Assembly: GCA_910587295.1 (NCBI GenBank)
Contig: CAJULP010000005.1
Span: forward strand, 20,984-84,983
From: an uncultured Lachnospiraceae bacterium
GTDB taxonomy: Bacteria > Bacillota > Clostridia > Lachnospirales > Lachnospiraceae
Direction of reading: 5' to 3'
Length of the DNA stretch: 64,000 nucleotides
Shown here: positions 47,150 through 55,682 of the stretch, piece by piece
How the letters are laid out: each line of letters starts with the position of its first letter
How positions within the stretch are numbered: the first letter of the stretch is position 1
Position numbers and translations under genes: made by a program
The notes under the pieces: model-generated
Database searches by the model: none
Seen by the model: the letters and a program-made list of their open reading frames with translations, nothing else
Told to the model about the DNA's origin: nothing

Positions 47150-47172
47150 GCGGAGCCACTCTTGCGCTCCGC
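47150..47172. terminator. Hairpin between convergent acetyltransferase and DUF234 genes
   Basis: GCGGAGC (47150-47156) and GCTCCGC (47166-47172) with a 9-base loop, between stops at 47116 and 47188. No long T run on either side. Confidence 0.5.
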
Positions 47173-47187
47173 TCCTATCATGTTACA

Positions 47188-48579
47188 CTACTTATACATA
47201 TCCTCTAATGTCACGAGAGTGACTACGCCCTGTTTACCCAACTCCAAAAGGGCTTCGCTAAACCCACCTTTAGAAAAAATATAATAATGGAATTTCCCGT
47301 CTTTCCGAAAGACTGCGGCATATTCCTTTAACAGTTCCAACTCATTCACTCCTATCTTTTCGTTTCTATATTTACAAGAACCAATCAAGTATTCATTTCC
47401 TTCTAAAGACGTACCGACAAGATCAATCTGGACTTCCTTACGTGTTTTTGTATCCGTTCCCCACCATTGCCCAACCTCGCTTAACATAACAGGAAGGTTT
47501 TGAGCGTAACGAAGCAGATATTCCTGACACATTTTTTCAAATATAAGACCCATGTAGTCAGGATAAAATCGCTTTACTGCCAGATCATAAACCTGACGTA
47601 TGCGCCCGGCACTGATCATAGACATGTTTTTCGGCACAAAACGATACCAAAAACGGAAAAAATTATCCTCTATCATATAGATTGTCCTTTTCCCGGGCTT
47701 TTCCGTAACAGGCGTTTCTTTCTTCAAAATCCCCAGTTCCACCAATACACGCAAATATTTAGCACATATACCGGACTCCAAACCAACCTTTGTAGAAATC
47801 TCATTTGAACGGCTGGCACCTCCGGCAATTGCAGTAATGATCGAATTATAAACAGCCGGTTCGCGAAGCTCCTGCTTAAGGAGATTCTCCGGTTCTTCAA
47901 ACAGATAGCTGGATGTATGAAACAGGTTATTCAAAATCGCTTCATCCAAATCCTCTTCTACATCCAATTTATTAATATAATGCGGAATGCCTCCCGTAAC
48001 ACCATACAATAACGCCTGATCCTCGACGGATAATCCCGAGTGGAATGCCGTCATCTCACGATATGTCAACGCCTGTATTTTAAGCTGTGCCGTTCTGCGC
48101 CCGTATAAAGGACTTTCATATCCCAATACTTGATATTCCATGAAACTCATGGACGAACCACACAAAATAAAGTAAAGCTCACCTTCCTGCCAAAAATGAT
48201 CTATGATATGTTGCAGACGCGAGGAAATTGATTTTTCCGCTTTGGCAAGGTAGGGATATTCATCAATAACAAGCACCAGACGTTTCTCCTTTGCCAGGGC
48301 CGTAATCTCTGCCAGCGCATCTTCAAATCCCTGATAAACCGGTCCGCTTTCCCCTTCCGGATTCTTGTATGTGTAAATCGCTTTCGACAATGCTTCCAGG
48401 TTCTCCCTTACAGAAGCATTCAACGCCGAAAAATAAACTGTCGGCTTATCCTTACAAAACTCATTGATCAATGCGGTTTTTCCTACGCGCCGCCTTCCAT
48501 AAATGACGATACATTCAAATCGGTTCTTTTCATAACGCTGGTTCATGATACGAAGTTCTTCTTCCCTGCAATAAAACAT
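47188..48579 (-). CDS. AAA ATPase with DUF234-type end
   Basis: A 463-residue protein. Walker A GRRRVGKT at 28-35, Walker B LVLVIDEYPYL near 97-107, sensor segment FILCGSSMSFME near 145, then a winged-helix region (NEISTKVGLESGICAKYLRV) and a nuclease-like DUF234 end (QIDLVGTSLEGNEYLIGSCK). The family is shared with archaea and has no firm function. ATG 48579 follows GGAGG; the longer ORF to 48615 is rejected. Own promoter at 48675-48703, whose transcript would begin with the hairpin at 48636-48664. Confidence 0.85.
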   Translation of the reverse strand: MFYCREEELRIMNQRYEKNRFECIVIYGRRRVGKTALINEFCKDKPTVYFSALNASVRENLEALSKAIYTYKNPEGESGPVYQGFEDALAEITALAKEKRLVLVIDEYPYLAKAEKSISSRLQHIIDHFWQEGELYFILCGSSMSFMEYQVLGYESPLYGRRTAQLKIQALTYREMTAFHSGLSVEDQALLYGVTGGIPHYINKLDVEEDLDEAILNNLFHTSSYLFEEPENLLKQELREPAVYNSIITAIAGGASRSNEISTKVGLESGICAKYLRVLVELGILKKETPVTEKPGKRTIYMIEDNFFRFWYRFVPKNMSMISAGRIRQVYDLAVKRFYPDYMGLIFEKMCQEYLLRYAQNLPVMLSEVGQWWGTDTKTRKEVQIDLVGTSLEGNEYLIGSCKYRNEKIGVNELELLKEYAAVFRKDGKFHYYIFSKGGFSEALLELGKQGVVTLVTLEDMYK

Positions 48580-48635
48580 TAATGCCCTCCTAAACCACTG
48601 CCGTGTTATTGTCAATAAATTGCGCTTATAAAAAC

Positions 48636-48664
48636 AGACTCATGATTCACCTACTCATGAGTCT
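48636..48664 (-). terminator. Hairpin at the start of the DUF234 transcript / end of the AAA operon
   Basis: AGACTCATGA (48636-48645) and TCATGAGTCT (48655-48664) pair perfectly around a 9-base loop; on the minus strand GTTTTTATAA follows. It sits 69 bases after the small gene stop at 48733, so it can terminate that operon. It also lies just after the -10 box at 48675-48680, so it would be the first structure of the DUF234 mRNA. Confidence 0.65.
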
Positions 48665-48674
48665 ATTTTATAGT

Positions 48675-48703
48675 ATAATATAAAATTGTCAACCCGCTGT
48701 CAA
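48675..48703 (-). promoter_or_regulatory. Promoter of the DUF234 ATPase gene
   Basis: On the minus strand consensus TTGACA (48703-48698), 17 bases and TATTAT (48680-48675). A second TTGACA overlaps the spacer. Confidence 0.75.
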
Positions 48704-48732
48704 ATCACCAACTAACACATCTTTTTCATTTC

Positions 48733-48921
48733 TTACCATTTGAACCGGTATATGGGAAAACGAGATTCTTTCCCCAAGCAACTCTGTCTTTTTTTCATCG
48801 GCATCAATTCACTTTTCCCTGTCTCCTCATTTTCCACTAAAAATATTTCCTGATTTTCATGTTCAATAAATCCAGACACCATAAGGTCATTCATGATAAA
48901 TTCTCTTTTGTTCTTTAACAT
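48733..48921 (-). CDS. Small protein (62 residues) coupled to the AAA ATPase
   Basis: I do not recognise it. ATG 48921 has AGGAG at 8 bases, the AGGAG lying inside the 3' end of the ATPase gene, whose stop (48927) is 5 bases upstream. The product has a beta-like core (MVSGFIEHENQEIFLVENEE) and a basic aromatic tail (ESRFPIYRFKW). No helix-turn-helix or membrane segment is seen. Tight coupling suggests a partner of the ATPase, perhaps an effector or inhibitor (inference). Confidence 0.6.
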   Translation of the reverse strand: MLKNKREFIMNDLMVSGFIEHENQEIFLVENEETGKSELMPMKKRQSCLGKESRFPIYRFKW

Positions 48922-48926
48922 TACGG

Positions 48927-50267
48927 TCACTCCTGAATTGTATATGCCTCTTCCATAATCCTGTCAAGGGCTTCATTAAATGTAGGAATTGCAAAACCGT
49001 TTTTCCCACATGTGATTTCTTTCACCTTCGTCTTTCCCCCTGATCCTGATTTTAACTGATAAACCTTTACGTTATCAGCCCTCATCAAATCAGATGCCTG
49101 ATACCCATACTGCTGGCAGATATCCTCCATATCCCCTCTTTCGGACAGCCGGATCATATTATTAATATGTTGGAGAACAATATCGCTGTGGGTTGTTATT
49201 ACCATTTTTAATCCTGCGTTTATCAATTGACAGATTACTCTTGCCATTTTATGTTGAAGCTGAGGATGCAGACACATCTCAGGCTCCTCATAAAACAGAG
49301 TTTTCAAATTCTTTTTATGCTTTAAGATTAAAATCAGCGGAGAAAGCTCTGTCACCACTGCAGAAACCACCCTGAGGGGCATCCCTGATTCTAGATTTGT
49401 CGGAACATACAACACATCCCGGTTCGGCATCATGCTCACTTCAATCGTTCCTTCCGCCATGCTGCTTTCCAAATATGCTGTTATATTTTCAAATTTTGTA
49501 TTGCCTTTACCATCAAAGGTCAAGTCATTCATGACATCCAAAAACTGATTTATCGGCCGGATAAAAGGAGTTACTTCCCTTTGTTCCGCAACAAGGTTAA
49601 ACGCTGTATTTCTCCCTACTTTATTGACAATATCTTTAGTCAACATAAATCCTGTCCGCGCAGCGGGAAGATAAACATCGAAATTGAAATCTCTCATATT
49701 CCACAAATGAAGACCTGTTATCAGACCTAATAATGTACTCACCATATCGTGGTCAGACCCAAAAGAATTTTTATTGGATAAAGGTACTGCAAACTGTACT
49801 TTATTATCATCTCCCAAATGAAGCCATTCTTTTCCGTTTTCGTTATCTTTAGCAACCTCAAAAGTAACATTTTTTTTATCTATATCATTCAAGATAATCT
49901 GCAATTGTTCTATTTTTACATCAATACTATTAAATATTTTCTTTACCAGATTGCTTTTATTTCTTTTTAGCCCTTCATCCAATACAATTTGCAGCATATC
50001 ATATATTTCATTCACACAGACAGCACAAATGCCTTGTTCTTGTGCCACTGCTATTTGTTTTTTCATCCAATCTGCCACCTGTTTTTCCTCTTCCATCCCC
50101 TCTCCATATAGCAGATCTTCCATTCCGAAATTCTGAATCCCCCAAAGCAAAGACATCAAATAACTTTTCCCACTGTTATTATCACCCACAAACAATGTGA
50201 GCGGCGCCACTTCTATTTCAGCATGTTCAATCTTCCCATATCCCGACACTTTTAATTTCCAATACAT
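48927..50267 (-). CDS. SMC/OLD-like AAA ATPase (AAA_21 type)
   Basis: A 446-residue ATPase. Walker A VGDNNSGKS at 28-36, an ABC-like middle, Walker B TLFYEEPEMCLHPQLQHKMA near 325-345, and the conserved MVITTHSDIVLQHINN. This is the AAA_21/OLD-type core without a TOPRIM nuclease domain. Many phage-defence operons pair such an ATPase with a separate effector. Start ATG 50267 after AAGGGG; a TTG 6 bases upstream is possible. Followed by the 62-residue gene. No other defence gene is next to it. Confidence 0.85.
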   Translation of the reverse strand: MYWKLKVSGYGKIEHAEIEVAPLTLFVGDNNSGKSYLMSLLWGIQNFGMEDLLYGEGMEEEKQVADWMKKQIAVAQEQGICAVCVNEIYDMLQIVLDEGLKRNKSNLVKKIFNSIDVKIEQLQIILNDIDKKNVTFEVAKDNENGKEWLHLGDDNKVQFAVPLSNKNSFGSDHDMVSTLLGLITGLHLWNMRDFNFDVYLPAARTGFMLTKDIVNKVGRNTAFNLVAEQREVTPFIRPINQFLDVMNDLTFDGKGNTKFENITAYLESSMAEGTIEVSMMPNRDVLYVPTNLESGMPLRVVSAVVTELSPLILILKHKKNLKTLFYEEPEMCLHPQLQHKMARVICQLINAGLKMVITTHSDIVLQHINNMIRLSERGDMEDICQQYGYQASDLMRADNVKVYQLKSGSGGKTKVKEITCGKNGFAIPTFNEALDRIMEEAYTIQE

Positions 50268-50374
50268 TCCCAAATCCCCTTCTATTCTGTTTCACAGGCT
50301 TTCCCTAATTATAACACGAATCCTCCCCAAAGTCATTTTCCTTTTACACCGTCTCCAAGTCACTTTCCCTGACA

Positions 50375-50402
50375 GTTGTAAAATGCCCCAAAATGATATA
50401 AT
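50375..50402 (+). promoter_or_regulatory. Promoter of the Sel1-repeat gene
   Basis: GTTGTA and TATAAT (50397-50402) are 16 bases apart, 42 bases before the ATG at 50445. Upstream, AAGTCATTTTCC and AAGTCACTTTCC (50330 and 50357) repeat at 27 bases with one mismatch and may be a binding site. Confidence 0.55.
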
Positions 50403-50444
50403 ATATTTTTAAATAAATCATTGACCACATCCGGAGGAAAAGAT

Positions 50445-51767
50445 ATGGAACGTTACTACTCAGATACCTTATGCCAGGGTCTGCGTCTTATTTATTTTCA
50501 GTCAGACTCTTCCAAATTTGCCGAAGGCGTACAGCTCTTAGAAATGGCCACTGCCAATGAAGAGCCCCATGCTTTTTATTTTTTGGCCAGATGTTATGGC
50601 TGGGGCGATGGGGATGTTACTCCAAATGAAAGAAAAGCCAAGAAGCTTTCGAAACGTGGGATTGAGTTGGGAAGCAGCCTTTGTGTTCTGGGTGCGGACC
50701 GCATGGATATTTTAAAAGGCGATGTCAAAAACGCAATGACCGGAACCCTGGAAGACGCATTTCAAGGCGTTATGGCAATGGCCGAAAGCGGAGAGCCAAT
50801 GGCACAGTATGCCATCGGTCTGTTCTATTTCTGGGGCGATATGCTCCTTAATTTTCAGAAACCATCTAAAGAAGATTTCCAAAGATGCGAAAAGGAAAAT
50901 GCCACAAACGCCTTAAAATGGTTCCGCGCTTCGGCTGCCCAGGGCTGCATTCCCGCCTTCCGAAATGCCTTTAACAGTGTGCGGAATGGCGTAAACGGCG
51001 TGCCAAAAAATTTGGAAGAGGCGCTTCGCTGGTCGGAAACCATGGATGGCAAAGTAGATATGCGGGATTATTACCATTCTTTTATCCTTGAATATCAAAA
51101 ATTAAAGCGCTTTGCCGACGCGATCCGCTGGTGTGAGCGGGGAATCCGGGATGGCGTCAGTGTCTGCGCGGTTAATCTTGGTCTGGTGTATCTGTATGGC
51201 GACAGAGGTGCCGCAGAAGATGACACGAAGGCACTGCAGTATTTCAAAATGGCGGCAGAAGCCGGAGACGAATACGGATGCTATAACGCAGGCCGCTGCT
51301 ATTACCACGGTTGGGGAACTGATGTAAATTACACCGAAGCTTTTCGGAACTTTGATCAGGCTTTTAAAAGCGGCCACAAGCCTTCCAGGGTATACCTCGC
51401 CCAGTGCTATTTCTGGGGCCGGGGTGTTTCCAAAAACTATGAAACGGCCGTGCGCATGATGGAAAAACTCATAAACGAAAAACAGGATTATCCCAAAGAG
51501 CTGATGGGTTACTGCTGTCTTTATGGCAAAGGCATTGCCACTGACACAGCCCGGGGGAAACGCCTTTTGGAAGAAGCCGCACAATCAGGCAGCGGCCAGG
51601 CATGGATGTTCCTTGGGGATATGTATGACCAGGCTGCAGGCGTGCCTGAAGATATCTCTATGGCTGTTTCCTGCTATCAAAAAGCTGTCTCTAAAAAAAT
51701 ACCCGAAGCCAGCGAAGCTTTGGAACGATACAAAAAAACTTTATTCGGAAAGTGGAAAAGACGATAA
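50445..51767 (+). CDS. Sel1-like repeat protein
   Basis: A 440-residue solenoid of Sel1/TPR-like repeats. About eight copies of the pattern A..YLG..Y..G.G...D...A are seen, for example NLGLVYLYGDRGAAEDDTKA, NAGRCYYHGWGTDVNYTEAF, LAQCYFWGRGVSKNYETAV and LMGYCCLYGKGIATDTARG. No signal peptide, so it is cytoplasmic. Such repeats form protein-binding scaffolds. ATG 50445 follows GGAGGAA. It precedes the LytTR regulator by 36 bases and may be cotranscribed with it, although the link is unexplained. Confidence 0.88.
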   Translation: MERYYSDTLCQGLRLIYFQSDSSKFAEGVQLLEMATANEEPHAFYFLARCYGWGDGDVTPNERKAKKLSKRGIELGSSLCVLGADRMDILKGDVKNAMTGTLEDAFQGVMAMAESGEPMAQYAIGLFYFWGDMLLNFQKPSKEDFQRCEKENATNALKWFRASAAQGCIPAFRNAFNSVRNGVNGVPKNLEEALRWSETMDGKVDMRDYYHSFILEYQKLKRFADAIRWCERGIRDGVSVCAVNLGLVYLYGDRGAAEDDTKALQYFKMAAEAGDEYGCYNAGRCYYHGWGTDVNYTEAFRNFDQAFKSGHKPSRVYLAQCYFWGRGVSKNYETAVRMMEKLINEKQDYPKELMGYCCLYGKGIATDTARGKRLLEEAAQSGSGQAWMFLGDMYDQAAGVPEDISMAVSCYQKAVSKKIPEASEALERYKKTLFGKWKRR

Positions 51768-51803
51768 GGAAACCTTTTATCCTTACCCCAAAGGACCAAG
51801 ACC

Positions 51804-52520
51804 ATGCTGCACATTACTATTTGCGATGACGAAAAGACCCAGCTGGCCCTGCTTTATTCCTTTGTGACAGAATGGGCGGGGCAGCAAAAATATGAACTGG
51901 AAATCAGCCAATACCAAAATGCGGATCGATTCCTTTTTATGCAGGAGGAGAATCCGGAACCGGATATCCTCCTTTTGGATATTGACATGCCGGGCACCAA
52001 CGGGCTTTCCCTTGCGCGCCACCTCCGCTCCAAAGGCGGGGCCGCACAGATTATTTTTATTACCGGACTTACCGATTACATTCTGGAAGGTTATGACGTG
52101 GAAGCGGTATCCTACCTGATCAAACCAGTGGAAAAGGAACGGCTTTTTTCCTGTCTGGATAAAGCAAAGGAACGCTGCGGCAGAAAAACACCGGCCCTGC
52201 TTTTGGAAACTCCGGGCGGAGCTGCAAGAGTGAAACTTTCGGACATCTATTATCTTGAAAGCGATGCCCATGACACTCAAGTGCACAGCACTTCCGGCAT
52301 CATCCGCTGTAAAATAGGAATCCATGAACTGGAAACACAATTGCAGGCTCTAAGCTGCTCTTTTTTTAAGATCCACCGTTCCTATCTGGTAAATCTTTCT
52401 TATGTAAGCAGGATCACCCGGAAGGACCTGTGGATGGATAACGGAACATCCCTGCCCATTGCCCGGGGCCGCTGGGAATCCTTGAACCAAGCTTACCTTG
52501 GCTATTACCGCCAGAAATAA
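51804..52520 (+). CDS. LytTR-family response regulator
   Basis: A 238-residue regulator of the AgrA/LytR group. The receiver has TICDDEKTQL at the start and the phospho-acceptor D59 in ILLLDIDMPG, then TGLTDY and IKPVEKE. The LytTR DNA-binding domain (about 135-235) has the patterns LSDIYYLESDAHDTQVHS and FFKIHRSYLVNLSYV. The next gene is its kinase, 8 bases on. These systems typically control peptide-dependent traits, such as the exporter that follows. Confidence 0.92.
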   Translation: MLHITICDDEKTQLALLYSFVTEWAGQQKYELEISQYQNADRFLFMQEENPEPDILLLDIDMPGTNGLSLARHLRSKGGAAQIIFITGLTDYILEGYDVEAVSYLIKPVEKERLFSCLDKAKERCGRKTPALLLETPGGAARVKLSDIYYLESDAHDTQVHSTSGIIRCKIGIHELETQLQALSCSFFKIHRSYLVNLSYVSRITRKDLWMDNGTSLPIARGRWESLNQAYLGYYRQK

Positions 52521-52528
52521 GGACAAAC

Positions 52529-53749
52529 ATGCAAACAGGAATCTTTCAAATTTTATGGTTAATCTTATACTGGTATTACGTGGAACAAATAGGCGAGATT
52601 GAAAAGGGATACGCCAAGCGCCTGCTGGGATTTTCCCTGACGGCAGGCATACTTGTTCTTTCTATCTGGCTGCCCGCCTGCCTTGTCTGGCTGCTCCTGA
52701 CCGCAGTCATACTGCTGTATGACCTGTTTTTTGACAAAGAGCCTTTTGCGGCACAATGGTGGCGGATCTGGCTGCCTGGATTTTTTATCGCCACCCTCTT
52801 CCTTTTTCCGTTCCCAAATACCTTTTTGACTGGTTTTACTGCCGATAACAAATTTCTTCTACACGGCCCCGTTACCCTGCTGTTTCTCCTGCTTTTGGCA
52901 AGGAAGCGGAATATCCTGCGGGCAGGAAGCGTCATACTCACCCTTACGATCTATTTCCTGGTATGTGCTTTCCTGTGGCTTTCCGGCAACCGCCAGTTAT
53001 TACAGATGGCAGAACCCTTACGAGGTGTTTTACTCTGGGGCGGCGCTTTGCTGGAAACCCTGTTATTCTTAATAATAGAAGGAACCCTTTATTTCTATAA
53101 AAAAGGATACGAATTTCAAACGGAACAATTCCGCAGAGACCTGATGGAACATCAGTATGAGGAGATCAAAGGCGTTTACATGGACATGCGGGGCTGGCGG
53201 CACGATTACCACAACCACATGCAGGTCATGAAAGCCCAGCTTGCCCTTGGAAACCTTGAAGAAATACAGGAATACCTAAACGCCCTGGAAAAAGAGCTGG
53301 ATCATGTGGATACTCTGGTAAAATCCGGCAACCTGATGACTGATGCCATTTTAAACAGCAAGCTTACTTTAGCCAGACGGCAAAAAATCCGCATCAACTG
53401 CAACGCCAAAATACCCGAACGGATTTCTGTGGAAGACGTAGACCTTTGCGTGATCTTGGGCAATCTGATGGATAATGCCTTAGAGGCGTGTAAACAGATT
53501 GCGGAAGAAAACCGCTTTTTGCGGATTTATATGAAGGTTAACAAAAGCCAGCTTTACCTTTCTATCCAGAACTCCGCCAAAGAAGACCCTGACTTTAACG
53601 AGCAAAACTATATTACGAAAAAAAGGGGCAACCACGGGCTTGGAATGAAGCGGGTACAAACAGCCGTGGAAAAATACCAGGGTTATCTAAACCTTGCAAA
53701 CGAGCCGGGAATCTTTGCGGCAGAAGTGACTATCCCATTACATCCATGA
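52529..53749 (+). CDS. GHKL sensor kinase (AgrC-like)
   Basis: A 406-residue membrane kinase with about six predicted helices in the first 190 residues, as expected for AgrC/PlnB-type peptide sensors. The phosphorylation site is H225 in GWRHDYHNHM, and the ATPase carries LGNLMDNALEAC and HGLGMKRVQTAVEKY. It follows its LytTR partner by 8 bases. A terminator follows the gene (53781-53812), separating it from the exporter. Confidence 0.9.
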   Translation: MQTGIFQILWLILYWYYVEQIGEIEKGYAKRLLGFSLTAGILVLSIWLPACLVWLLLTAVILLYDLFFDKEPFAAQWWRIWLPGFFIATLFLFPFPNTFLTGFTADNKFLLHGPVTLLFLLLLARKRNILRAGSVILTLTIYFLVCAFLWLSGNRQLLQMAEPLRGVLLWGGALLETLLFLIIEGTLYFYKKGYEFQTEQFRRDLMEHQYEEIKGVYMDMRGWRHDYHNHMQVMKAQLALGNLEEIQEYLNALEKELDHVDTLVKSGNLMTDAILNSKLTLARRQKIRINCNAKIPERISVEDVDLCVILGNLMDNALEACKQIAEENRFLRIYMKVNKSQLYLSIQNSAKEDPDFNEQNYITKKRGNHGLGMKRVQTAVEKYQGYLNLANEPGIFAAEVTIPLHP

Positions 53750-53780
53750 TCATTTCATGAAAAAAATCAAACATTTCGTG

Positions 53781-53812
53781 CAGGAATCCCCACACAGAGG
53801 GATTCCTGTTTT
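53781..53812 (+). terminator. Terminator between kinase and exporter genes
   Basis: CAGGAATCCC (53781-53790) and GGGATTCCTG (53799-53808) form a perfect 10-bp stem with an 8-base loop and are followed by TTTT. Since no clear promoter lies in the remaining 43 bases before the exporter ATG, it may act as an attenuator rather than a full stop. Confidence 0.8.
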
Positions 53813-53855
53813 AAAATCAGGAAAAAGCGCAACATAATGCAGAAATGAGGAAATT

Positions 53856-55682
53856 ATGAAAGAACAAAAACACTATTCCATATGGGATAATTTCCGGTAC
53901 ACCTTTTACCTGCTAAAGCAAAAAGAAGGAATTGGCGCCCTTGCTTTCTGCGGGGGAAACATGGCAATGAGCATTTTACTGCCTTTCCTTGAAGCCGCCC
54001 TTGCCGGAACGGTGGCCGCCTGCCTGTCCAGCCAAAGGAAACCGGAAATCATCCTGCTTTTGATCACCGGATATGTTATCCTGCTGCAAGCGGCACGATT
54101 TTTGTATCATTATCTGCAAAAAGTCCAACAGAAAACCTTGTTTATATTCCGCGGCGGCATGATAGGTGATTTTTACGAAAAAATATTGGAGATGGACGGA
54201 CAGAGCCTTGAAAGCGCCACGGGACAGCAAAAGAAAGACGCTGCAACCAGAAATCTTTTCACCGGTAATGATTTTGGTATGGAGGCATACGCCCAAAGCG
54301 GTCTTACCCTGTGTGCTAATTTAGGGGGCCTTGCCCTTTACAGTATCATCGTGGGAAGATGCAGTTTACTTTTACTGCTCCTTCTGACCGCCCAGACCAT
54401 GTTCTCCTCCTTTTTACACTTTCTGGCCGGAAAACGTACCTTTAAGTTAGAAAATGAACTGGAAAAAAACTGGACAGAATTTCAATACCTGCGGCGGGAA
54501 TCCATCATACCTGAAAACGGAAAAGATATCCGTCTATACCGGATGGACCAATGGTTTCTTAAGCGTTTCCATGACCGGATCCACCAGATTGTGGCGATCA
54601 CCGATAAAGAACAGACCGGCTTTATGGCCGCAGGCATAGCCGAAAAAATCCTTTCTTTTGCCCGCAATATACTGGTCTATGGTTTTCTGATCTGGAATAT
54701 GGTACATGGAACCCTGACGCTTCCGGCTTTTCTGCTCTACGTAGGCGTAGTTGCCGGGTTTGAAACATGGATGAACGGTCTTTTTGATTCCATACAGCAG
54801 ATTCTGATCAACCAAACGCCTATGACCGCATACCGGGATTTCATGGACTATGGTGTTTTACCGGAAGACGGGGTAACACCGCCCCTTTCCCCGGGCAATC
54901 CTCATGAGATCCGGCTGGAACATGTGTGTTTTCGCTATGACGGAAGCGCCGCCGATACCATCCATGACCTGAACCTTACCATCCGCCCCGGGGAAAAACT
55001 GGCGCTGGTAGGATTAAACGGCGCCGGAAAAACGACTCTGATCAAGCTCTTATGCGGACTTTACCGGCCCACCGGGGGCAGCATTTACCTGGACGGACAG
55101 GATATACAAACCTTATCCCAAAAAGAAGTTTTTAAGGAATTTTCCGTTGTGTTCCAGGAAGTATTTGCTTTTTCCTTCCCTTTGGCGGCCAATGTCTCCT
55201 GTCAGGCAGCCGGATCCGAAGATGAGGCCCTGCTTAGAGAAAGTCTTTTAAAGGCAGGGCTATGGGAAAAAGTCCAAAGCCTTCCAAAAAAGATCCACAC
55301 CGCAATGAACAAGGATCTTGACGAAGAGGGCGTGACCCTTTCCGGCGGCGAACTGCAAAAACTGATGCTTGCAAGGGCGCTTTACAAAAATGCCCCCGTC
55401 GTGATCTTGGATGAACCCACATCCGCACTTGATCCCATTGCCGAAAGTGAAATGTATGAGAAATATGATGAACTGACCAAGGGCAAAACAGGAATCTTCA
55501 TTTCCCACCGGCTAAGCTCCACCCGTTTTTGTGACCGGATCCTTTTTATGGAAAAAGGGGCGATTACGGAAGAAGGCAGCCATGAAAACCTGATGGCGGA
55601 AAAAGGAGCCTATGCGGAGCTGTTTAACCTCCAGGCAAAATATTACCAACAGAAAAGAAAGGAAGAAGAAAGCTATGCATGA
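53856..55682 (+). CDS. ABC exporter half-transporter 1
   Basis: A 608-residue fused membrane/ATPase half-transporter. Membrane helices occupy about 20-310. The ATPase has Walker A GLNGAGKT near 387, signature LSGGELQK near 495 and Walker B VVILDEPTSALD near 515, then ISHRLSSTRFC. No peptidase C39 domain is present, so it does not process a leader peptide. The partner overlaps its 3' end by 8 bases, indicating a heterodimer. Probably exports a peptide or drug under LytTR control (inference). Confidence 0.9.
   Translation: MKEQKHYSIWDNFRYTFYLLKQKEGIGALAFCGGNMAMSILLPFLEAALAGTVAACLSSQRKPEIILLLITGYVILLQAARFLYHYLQKVQQKTLFIFRGGMIGDFYEKILEMDGQSLESATGQQKKDAATRNLFTGNDFGMEAYAQSGLTLCANLGGLALYSIIVGRCSLLLLLLLTAQTMFSSFLHFLAGKRTFKLENELEKNWTEFQYLRRESIIPENGKDIRLYRMDQWFLKRFHDRIHQIVAITDKEQTGFMAAGIAEKILSFARNILVYGFLIWNMVHGTLTLPAFLLYVGVVAGFETWMNGLFDSIQQILINQTPMTAYRDFMDYGVLPEDGVTPPLSPGNPHEIRLEHVCFRYDGSAADTIHDLNLTIRPGEKLALVGLNGAGKTTLIKLLCGLYRPTGGSIYLDGQDIQTLSQKEVFKEFSVVFQEVFAFSFPLAANVSCQAAGSEDEALLRESLLKAGLWEKVQSLPKKIHTAMNKDLDEEGVTLSGGELQKLMLARALYKNAPVVILDEPTSALDPIAESEMYEKYDELTKGKTGIFISHRLSSTRFCDRILFMEKGAITEEGSHENLMAEKGAYAELFNLQAKYYQQKRKEEESYA

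Noticed and set aside
53757..53837. A 26-residue ORF between the GHKL kinase and the exporter, suggestive of a signal peptide
   Set aside because: It has no ribosome site, most of it is the terminator stem at 53781-53812, and it has no hydrophobic or double-glycine leader. I do not treat it as a gene.
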